A stretch of DNA of 21,882 nt from an uncultured Eubacteriales bacterium (GTDB taxonomy: Bacteria; Bacillota; Clostridia; Christensenellales; Borkfalkiaceae): positions 1 to 21,882 of the forward strand of contig UQTB01000032.1 in the NCBI GenBank assembly GCA_900543915.1. The letters are read 5' to 3'. Shown here in pieces: positions 16,278 through 21,882 of the stretch (within the stretch, counting starts at the first letter, position 1; every line of letters begins with the position of its first letter). Under the pieces are notes generated by a model, which made no database searches, was not told where the DNA came from, and was given only the letters and a program-made list of their open reading frames with translations. The translations under genes and the position numbers were made by a program.

Positions 16278-16828
16278 GGGCCCACCTCCCTGATCGCTTC
16301 GATATGGCGCTTGGTGCCGTATCCCTTGTGCTGCTCGAACCCGTAAGCCGGGTAGACCGCAGCGTATTCTTCCATCAGCCTGTCCCGATAGACCTTCGCC
16401 ACGATGGAAGCGCACCCGATGGTATAGCTCAGCGCGTCCCCCTTGGCGATGTATTTCGCCTGGAAGGGAAGGCCGATGTCCAGCCCGTCCACCAGCACGA
16501 TATCCGGCCTGACGGACAGTCCCTCCACCGCGCCGGTCATGCACTTTTTCACCGCGTTCAGAATGTTGATGCGGTCGATCTCGTCCGATTCCACCCGGAA
16601 GATCGAACAGGCGATCGCTCGTTTTTTGATTTCCTCCGCGAGGAGCTCCCGTTTTTTGGCGGACAGCTTTTTGCTGTCGTCCACCCCGTCGATGGGCTCG
16701 TCCAGCGGCATGATGACCGCGCAGCAAACCACCGGCCCCGCGAGCGGGCCTCTGCCGACCTCGTCCACGCCGGCGATCAGGCGGAAGCCCATGTCCCACG
16801 CCAGTTTTTCATAATCGAAACCGCTCAT
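16217..16828 (-). CDS. rnhB: Ribonuclease HII
   Basis: This enzyme nicks DNA at single ribonucleotides and cuts RNA in RNA-DNA hybrids, starting ribonucleotide excision repair. The 203 residues contain the N-terminal signature AGVDEVGRGPLAGPVV (D22, E23), VLVDGL (D114) and ASIVAKVYRDRLM (D149 in the usual place), a full catalytic set. ATG 16828 has GGAG six bases upstream and follows rbgA by three bases. The final 61 bases also encode the start of yraN. Gene order rbgA-rnhB is conserved in Firmicutes. Confidence 0.97.
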   Translation of the reverse strand: MSGFDYEKLAWDMGFRLIAGVDEVGRGPLAGPVVCCAVIMPLDEPIDGVDDSKKLSAKKRELLAEEIKKRAIACSIFRVESDEIDRINILNAVKKCMTGAVEGLSVRPDIVLVDGLDIGLPFQAKYIAKGDALSYTIGCASIVAKVYRDRLMEEYAAVYPAYGFEQHKGYGTKRHIEAIREVGPCAITRRTFIRNFWDGRENA

Positions 16829-16831
16829 ATT

Positions 16832-17665
16832 TTACTCCAGACAAATTTTTCCGATGCGCCCCTTGCGGAAATCGTCCACTACCGCCTTCGCGCACCGCTC
16901 ATAGTCGTATTCGCCGCCGCGCATCAAAAATCCGTGGCGCCTGCAGACCTTTTCATATTTCTTCAGCGGCGTATCTTCCTCCTCGCCGATGCCGTATTTT
17001 TCCGCGAGAAGCGCGGGATAACGCTGCCAAAGCTCCTCCAAGAGCTCCGGCGCGAGCTCCGTGAAATCCAGGATATCGTCGTTAACGGATCCGATATACG
17101 CGAGGTGCTTTGCCAGTTCCTGATTTTCAAAAGAGGGAGGCATGGTGCCCGGCGTATCCAGCAGCTCCAAATCGAAGAGGCGGATCCACTGCTTTCCCTT
17201 GGTCACGCCCGCTTTATCCCCCGTCACCGCCTTTTTCGCGCCCGAAAGGGAATTGATGACGGTGGATTTCCCCGTGTTCGGAATGCCCGCGACCATCACG
17301 CGCATGGGCTTGAAAACGCCCTTCGCGCGGTTGCGCGCGGTTTTTTCCGCGAGCATGGAGAAGATCCCGTCGTAAACCGCGCGGACGGAGCGCTTCTCCG
17401 TGCCGACGGCGGCGACCGCCTGTTTCCCCTCCGCCTTCAGCGCGGACAGATTGCGGGCGATATCCCGCTGTTCCACCAGATCCGCCTTGTTCAGCACATA
17501 GAGCACGGGACGCCCCGCAAACAGCTGCTCCAGCCTGGGATTGACGCAGGCAAACGGGCAGCGGGCATCCAATATCACGATCACGCCGTCCACCAGCCGG
17601 AGGTTCTCCTCCATCATGCGGAGCGCCTTGGTCATGTGCCCGGGAAACCACTGTATTATCTTCAT
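16832..17665 (-). CDS. rbgA: Ribosome biogenesis GTPase YlqF/RbgA
   Basis: RbgA is a circularly permuted GTPase needed for late assembly of the 50S subunit. The 277 residues show the permuted motif order: G4 NKAD at 59-62, G1 GIPNTGKST at 127-135, G2 T155 in KAGVTKGKQW, and G3 DTPG at 170-173, then an RNA-binding C-terminal domain. The N-terminus MKIIQWFPGHMTKALR is family-typical. The ATG at 17665 overlaps the trmD stop as ATGA and has GGAGG seven bases upstream, so the open frame further upstream is not used. It sits directly after trmD, where B. subtilis has rplS between them. Confidence 0.97.
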   Translation of the reverse strand: MKIIQWFPGHMTKALRMMEENLRLVDGVIVILDARCPFACVNPRLEQLFAGRPVLYVLNKADLVEQRDIARNLSALKAEGKQAVAAVGTEKRSVRAVYDGIFSMLAEKTARNRAKGVFKPMRVMVAGIPNTGKSTVINSLSGAKKAVTGDKAGVTKGKQWIRLFDLELLDTPGTMPPSFENQELAKHLAYIGSVNDDILDFTELAPELLEELWQRYPALLAEKYGIGEEEDTPLKKYEKVCRRHGFLMRGGEYDYERCAKAVVDDFRKGRIGKICLE

Positions 17666-18339
17666 CGCAAATCCTCCGGCAGCAGATCGGGGCGGAGCTT
17701 TTTCGTGAGAGAGAGGGACTGCTCGCGCCGCCATTTATCCACTTCGGCGTGATTGCCGGAAACCAGCACTTCCGGCACGGCGAGCCCCATAAATTCCTGC
17801 GGGCGGGTATACTGCGGGTATTCCAGAAGGCCCTCCGAAAAGCTCTCCTTTTCCAGCGACTCCGCCTTGATGACGCCGCCCACGTAGCGCGCGACGGCGT
17901 CCGTCACCGCCATCGCGGGGATCTCCCCGCCGGTGAGAACGAAGTCGCCGAGGGAAATTTCCCCGTCCATAAAGAGATCGAGCACGCGCTGATCGACGCC
18001 CTCGTAATGCCCGCACAGCAGGAGCAGGCGGTCCAGGGAAGCGAGCTCCTTCACCATCGCCTGCGAAAAGGTGCGCCCCTTGGGAGACAGATAAAACCGC
18101 TTCGCCTCGTGCGCGGGATCCACGGCGGCGATGCAGTCCGCGATGGGCTGCGGCATCATGATCATGCCGGCGCCGCCGCCGAACGTGTAATCGTCGCACT
18201 TTTTGTGCTTGTCCCTGCTGTACGGGCGGATATCGTGTACATACAGTTCCAGTTTCCCGCTCTTCACCGCCCTGCCGATGATGCTCTCGGAAAGCGGCGC
18301 GAACATTTCGGGAAAGAGCGTCAGTATATCAATCCTCAT
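17662..18339 (-). CDS. trmD: tRNA (guanine-37-N1)-methyltransferase
   Basis: TrmD methylates G37 next to the anticodon, preventing frameshifts, using S-adenosylmethionine. It has 225 residues with MRIDILTLFPEMF at the start, LLCGHYEGVDQRV (about 111-123) and LGDFVLTGGEIPAMAVTDAVARY (described at about 132-154), which form the SPOUT trefoil knot and the catalytic aspartate region. ATG 18339 overlaps the last 11 bases of rimM and has only a weak GAGA-type SD, suggesting coupled translation. The C-terminus is slightly shorter than in some relatives, but no key motif is missing. Confidence 0.98.
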   Translation of the reverse strand: MRIDILTLFPEMFAPLSESIIGRAVKSGKLELYVHDIRPYSRDKHKKCDDYTFGGGAGMIMMPQPIADCIAAVDPAHEAKRFYLSPKGRTFSQAMVKELASLDRLLLLCGHYEGVDQRVLDLFMDGEISLGDFVLTGGEIPAMAVTDAVARYVGGVIKAESLEKESFSEGLLEYPQYTRPQEFMGLAVPEVLVSGNHAEVDKWRREQSLSLTKKLRPDLLPEDLR

Positions 18340-18838
18340 AGACGGCGATCTCGCCGAACCGCTTTGCGGAGACGACGACCTCCTTTTTCTCGATATCGAC
18401 GGAAAGCAGCGCGTCCTTCAAAAGGGGAAACACCGCCGTGCGGCCGTCCTCCCCCGTCACGGTGTAAAGATCCACATACGACGGGCGGATATCCGTGATC
18501 ACGCCCAGTTTCTCACCCGTCTCGGTCAGAAGGGAGGAACCCAGAACGTCCACGATGTAATAGCGCCCCTCGGCAAGCGGCGCGGCGTTTTCCCGCTTCA
18601 CTTCCAGAAACTTTCCCCTCAGCCGCTCGGCGGCGTTCCGGTCCGGCACGCCGGAGAGAGACAGATACACCGCGTCCTGCGCGATGCGCGCGTTGAGAAC
18701 GCGGTACGTTTCACCGCATACGTATACTTCTTTTAAAGACTGAAAGCGCGAAACGTCATCCGTATAGGGCTTTACTTTGATCTCGCCGAGGATTCCCTGC
18801 GGCTTTATTACTTCACCGATGACCAGATTTTTTTCCAT
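18329..18838 (-). CDS. rimM: Ribosome maturation factor RimM
   Basis: RimM binds ribosomal protein S19 and helps fold the 30S head. The 169 residues fit the family: an N-terminal beta-barrel with LVIGEVIKPQGILGEIKVKPYTDD (described at about 5-28) and a C-terminal PRC-barrel domain from about 88. ATG 18838 is the only plausible start, yet the bases before it are a pyrimidine-rich CCCCTTTTCG run with no SD. A 7-bp hairpin covers the stop codon of khpA just upstream. Translation is therefore probably coupled to khpA or uses a non-SD mode. Neighbours rpsP, khpA and trmD are the standard set. Confidence 0.96.
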   Translation of the reverse strand: MEKNLVIGEVIKPQGILGEIKVKPYTDDVSRFQSLKEVYVCGETYRVLNARIAQDAVYLSLSGVPDRNAAERLRGKFLEVKRENAAPLAEGRYYIVDVLGSSLLTETGEKLGVITDIRPSYVDLYTVTGEDGRTAVFPLLKDALLSVDIEKKEVVVSAKRFGEIAVYED

Positions 18839-18849
18839 ATACGAAAAGG

Positions 18850-18866
18850 GGGGAATGTTATTCCCC
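18850..18866 (-). promoter_or_regulatory. Hairpin across the khpA stop codon, before rimM
   Basis: A perfect 7-bp inverted repeat (GGGGAAT at 18850-18856, ATTCCCC at 18860-18866) with a three-base loop covers the TAA of khpA. In minus-strand RNA it is followed by CC and four Us, then the rimM ATG. It resembles a short attenuator or processing site. Ribosomes finishing khpA would melt it, giving a possible switch for rimM-trmD expression. Confidence 0.45.
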
Positions 18867-19097
18867 GCGTTCCTTGATTTCGACGTTATAGCGTTTGTTT
18901 TCCTTCGCGGACGCAGCCTTCACGATGGTGCGGAGCGCCTTGGCGATTTTGCCCTGTCTGCCGATGACCTTTCCCATATCGGACTCGTCGAGCGTCACCG
19001 TGACGGTGACCTCGTTGCCCTTTTCGGCGACGTCGTAATCGATCAGTTCGGGCTTTTCCGCGAACTGGCTGACGACGAATTTGATCAACTCTACCAT
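18858..19097 (-). CDS. khpA: KH-domain RNA-binding protein KhpA (YlqC)
   Basis: This small RNA-binding protein, known as YlqC or KhpA, pairs with KhpB in some Firmicutes to influence cell elongation and RNA stability. The 79 residues form one KH domain with the GxxG loop in MGKVIGRQGKIAKALRTIV (described at about 42-60). ATG 19097 has an AGGAAG-type site upstream and lies 12 bases after rpsP. Rpsp-ylqC-rimM is the standard order, except that B. subtilis has ylqD between ylqC and rimM, which is absent here. Confidence 0.94.
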   Translation of the reverse strand: MVELIKFVVSQFAEKPELIDYDVAEKGNEVTVTVTLDESDMGKVIGRQGKIAKALRTIVKAASAKENKRYNVEIKERGE

Positions 19098-19109
19098 CTC
19101 GTCACTTCC

Positions 19110-19403
19110 TTACTTCTTTTTTCTGACCTTGGTCTTGGGAGCGGAAAGCTTCGCGGATTTCTCGATGACGCCCTGCTGAACGAGGATCGCCTTGACCGTC
19201 TCGGTCGGCTGTACGCCCTTGGAGATCCAATCCTTCGCCTTTTCCACGTCCAGCACGATCTCGGCGGGAACGGTAAGCGGATTGTAGTGACCGACCTTGT
19301 CGATATACGCCCCGTCGCGCGCGTTTCTGCTGTCCGTAACGACGATACGATAGAAGGGAGACTTTTTGTCGCCCATTCTGGTTAATCTCATTTTCACTGC
19401 CAT
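19110..19403 (-). CDS. rpsP: 30S ribosomal protein S16
   Basis: S16 is an early-assembly protein of the small ribosomal subunit. The 97 residues begin MAVKMRLTRMGDKKSPFYRIVVTDSRNARDG (about 1-31) and include YNPLTVP and DWISKGVQPTETV, all family hallmarks, with a lysine-rich tail. ATG 19403 has GGAGG eight bases upstream. It lies 42 bases after ffh with no terminator seen, so it is probably cotranscribed. Confidence 0.98.
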   Translation of the reverse strand: MAVKMRLTRMGDKKSPFYRIVVTDSRNARDGAYIDKVGHYNPLTVPAEIVLDVEKAKDWISKGVQPTETVKAILVQQGVIEKSAKLSAPKTKVRKKK

Positions 19404-19445
19404 TGTTTTATCCTCCGATTGTTGTTTTTATTATTACTTTATTTG

Positions 19446-20756
<1,311 letters not shown>

Positions 20757-21068
20757 TTATGACTCCTCGAATACCGCCCGCAGTTCTTCCGCAAGCGCCT
20801 TGCCGCTCTCTCCTCCCTCGATGCGATCGGCAATCGCGCTCAGACGCCCGATCCGTTCGGAAAGACAGAGAATCTCTTCAAACGCGTCCAGATGTTCTTT
20901 CGCCTTTTTCAGCCCGTCGTTGACGCTTTGACGGGACAAACCGCGCTCGGCGGAAATCTCCCCCATGGAGAGATCCAGGAGAAAATAATCGGAAGCGAGC
21001 GCGCGCTGATTGGCGGTGAGCAACTTTCCGTACAAGAGCGTTAAAGACGCGTAACGTAAATCTTTCAT
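20757..21068 (-). CDS. ylxM: YlxM/UPF0122 family helix-turn-helix protein
   Basis: YlxM proteins are small helix-turn-helix proteins nearly always placed before ffh; in streptococci YlxM binds SRP components and modulates Ffh-FtsY activity. The 103 residues resemble sigma region 4: LLTANQRALASDYFLLDLSMGEISAERGLSRQSVNDGLKKA is described at about 17-57. Alignment with the family start favours ATG 21068. There is no recognisable SD in front of it; instead an 11-bp inverted repeat occupies the predicted 5' end of the RNA. It is first in the operon and directly abuts ffh. Confidence 0.92.
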   Translation of the reverse strand: MKDLRYASLTLLYGKLLTANQRALASDYFLLDLSMGEISAERGLSRQSVNDGLKKAKEHLDAFEEILCLSERIGRLSAIADRIEGGESGKALAEELRAVFEES

Positions 21069-21074
21069 AAATCA

Positions 21075-21104
21075 AAGGTGTAAAGATTTTTTACTTTACA
21101 CCTT
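21075..21104. promoter_or_regulatory. 11-bp inverted repeat at the ylxM transcription start
   Basis: AAGGTGTAAAG (21075-21085) and CTTTACACCTT (21094-21104) are perfect complements around eight A/T bases. The repeat starts four bases after the -10 box, so a hairpin would form at the extreme 5' end of the mRNA, about seven bases from the ylxM ATG. It could stabilise the mRNA, control translation or be an operator. Confidence 0.7.
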
Positions 21105-21107
21105 GAG

Positions 21108-21136
21108 ATTATACTTGATTTCGCTGTATTTGTCAA
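21108..21136 (-). promoter_or_regulatory. Consensus sigma-A promoter of the ylxM-ffh operon
   Basis: On the minus strand TTGACA (21131-21136), a 17-base spacer and TATAAT (21108-21113) make a perfect consensus promoter. RNA should begin near 21102, about 35 bases before the ylxM ATG. This is the strongest promoter in the window and fits high expression of SRP and ribosomal genes. Confidence 0.9.
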
Positions 21137-21293
21137 GCGATTCTTCGCCCTTTCCTTACAATAAGTTACTTTATTTAATAAGCCTCAGAGAAAACATGAT
21201 TCAATCGAAAGAAAGGAATTCACCCTACAAACTATTTCCCCCAAATTTTCCCCCAAAAAATTCGGGAAAAGGCGTGTTTTAAAACAACAAAAA
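21137..21293. other. AT-rich intergenic stretch
   Basis: The 380 bases between ylxM and the right-edge gene (21069-21448) hold no supported gene. They contain the ylxM promoter and repeat (21075-21136), then AT-rich sequence with an 11-bp direct repeat (21235-21257) and a short 7-bp hairpin (TTTTCCC/GGGAAAA, 21246-21270), then the large hairpin at 21294-21338. The 110 bases from 21339 to 21448 hold nothing I can name. Confidence 0.6.
21235..21257. repeat. Short tandem direct repeat TTTCCCCCAAA
   Basis: TTTCCCCCAAA occurs exactly at 21235-21245 and again at 21247-21257, a 12-base period with one extra T between. The second copy is also part of a 7-bp inverted repeat with GGGAAAA at 21264-21270. 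Function unknown; the C-runs are G-runs on the minus strand. Confidence 0.6.
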
Positions 21294-21338
21294 ACCACAT
21301 ATTGTGGTCAATCTCGTTAAATCAACACAATATGTGGT
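21294..21338 (-). terminator. Long hairpin terminator of the right-edge gene
   Basis: A perfect 13-bp stem, ACCACATATTGTG (21294-21306) with CACAATATGTGGT (21326-21338), has a 19-base loop. On the minus strand it is followed by a T-rich run of about 14 bases, so it should end transcription from the gene upstream at 21449-21882, about 110 bases past its stop. A shorter T run on the plus side makes it potentially bidirectional. The AT-rich stem and wide loop are unlike the GC-rich terminators elsewhere in the window. Confidence 0.65.
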
Positions 21339-21448
21339 GTTTTTGTCTGCGTTGCCCAAAATAGCTGATTTTATCAGCCGTTTTGAATTTTCTTTTTTCA
21401 GTTTTCTCGCTTTTTCCGTTCCGTTTTCGAACCACGCACTTCGCGATT

Positions 21449-21882
21449 TCAAAGAAGAGATTTCAAATAATCTTCTACGTTCCTGTATTCTATTCCGTTT
21501 TCCAAAGTCGTATTTTCTCCGCGATAAATAACAACTTTTTTAGTGATTTTCCCGTATCTGAATTCCGTGTTTTTCAGTTTCTCCTCATCAATCAGATGCC
21601 TGTATTGCTCTTTCGCCTGCTCCTTGCTGTGCTTTACTTCGTAAATTTCGCAAGTCGCGTTTGCACTGTCCGCAACAACCATATCGAATTCGCCGACGGC
21701 GAATTGAAGCTGAAAAACCTGCTTTTTCGGATTCGCAATCTTTGTTTCAAGTAACACGATGTCTTCCATCATTCTGCCCTTTATATCGCTCAAAATCCGT
21801 TCGATAACCGCATTTCTTTCGTCTATTGAAAGCTCCTGAAACTCCCCGTCTTCAAGCAACGATTGCACGAGTTCTTTTGCTT
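21449..21882 (-). CDS. C-terminal part of a probable AAA+ ATPase with PD-(D/E)XK-like domain, 5' end outside the window
   Basis: The visible 143 codons stay open to the right edge, so the true start is not in the window; the GTG at 21868 is just an internal valine. The fragment resembles the C-terminal domain of a family of prokaryotic ATP-binding proteins found in Clostridia and rumen bacteria: a helical stretch ending IKGRMMEDIVLLETK, then FAVGEFDMVVADSANA and CEIYEVKHSKEQAKEQYRHL. The D in GEFDMVV and E-x-K in YEVK fit a PD-(D/E)XK nuclease core. The ATPase part is inferred from memory of this family, not seen. Base use is markedly more AT-rich than the neighbouring genes, consistent with an accessory or transferred gene. 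Function is unknown; toxin-like, defence or regulatory roles are open. Confidence 0.6.
   Translation of the reverse strand, partial: AKELVQSLLEDGEFQELSIDERNAVIERILSDIKGRMMEDIVLLETKIANPKKQVFQLQFAVGEFDMVVADSANATCEIYEVKHSKEQAKEQYRHLIDEEKLKNTEFRYGKITKKVVIYRGENTTLENGIEYRNVEDYLKSLL

Noticed and set aside
17738..17746. TTATCCACT inside trmD as another DnaA box
   Set aside because: One mismatch, isolated, in conserved coding sequence; chance match.
16304..17752. 482-codon open frame on the plus strand
   Set aside because: It lies opposite rnhB, rbgA and trmD, whose protein motifs are unmistakable. Its translation is rich in R, H, D and A without any family pattern, a usual effect of GC-rich minus-strand genes.
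21197..21283. 28-codon plus-strand open frame starting MIQSKERNS
   Set aside because: No SD, no homology that I recognise, and it consists partly of the C-run repeat.
21304..21754. Two plus-strand open frames of 75 and 123 codons near the right edge
   Set aside because: Both are phenylalanine-rich antisense readings, starting in the terminator or in the empty stretch beyond it and running into the minus-strand gene.

Overview
The window reads as a chromosomal stretch of a GC-rich, endospore-lineage Firmicute, most likely a gut-type Clostridia. The lineage call is inference. It rests on a sigma-H-like factor, a CwlD-like cortex amidase, Mini-RNase III, TrmFO, YlxM, YlqF/RbgA and HslUV, together with gene order known from Bacillus subtilis: ylxM-ffh-rpsP-ylqC-rimM-trmD-rbgA-rnhB, then dprA-topA-trmFO-clpQ-clpY. 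All 26 genes I can support lie on the minus strand, so transcription runs from right to left. No tRNA, rRNA, CRISPR array, insertion sequence or phage gene was recognised.

Layout in the direction of transcription. (1) 21882-21449: the 3' end of a visibly more AT-rich gene, probably an AAA+-type ATPase with a PD-(D/E)XK-like C-terminal domain, followed by a long hairpin terminator. (2) 21136-15912: a consensus promoter (TTGACA-17-TATAAT) drives ylxM-ffh-rpsP-khpA-rimM-trmD-rbgA-rnhB-yraN, a protein-targeting and ribosome-maturation operon with tight or overlapping junctions. (3) 15894-15426: rplS (ribosomal protein L19) as its own unit with promoter, short leader and strong terminator; in B. 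subtilis it sits right after trmD. (4) 15329-3905: a promoter whose -10 is embedded in a palindrome precedes a ten-gene train, comM/yifB-dprA-topA-trmFO-hslV-hslU-hisS-rseC-trxA-glyA, ending at a strong terminator after glyA. It joins DNA uptake and recombination, DNA topology, tRNA modification and charging, proteolysis, thiol redox and one-carbon metabolism. No terminator was seen inside it. (5) 3723-2896: three perfect DnaA boxes lie just upstream of cwlD, which ends in its own terminator. (6) 2893-1: a promoter tucked into the end of that terminator drives mrnC-rlmB-sigH-dnaX; dnaX runs off the left edge.

Most of the window is conserved housekeeping sequence. I did not find a new defence or mobile system. 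The points worth a second look are regulatory and architectural: the DnaA-box cluster at cwlD, the palindrome over the comM-operon promoter, the 5'-terminal 11-bp inverted repeat and missing Shine-Dalgarno (SD) site in front of ylxM, the SD-less rimM start next to a hairpin, the sigH-dnaX linkage, and the accessory-looking gene at the right edge.
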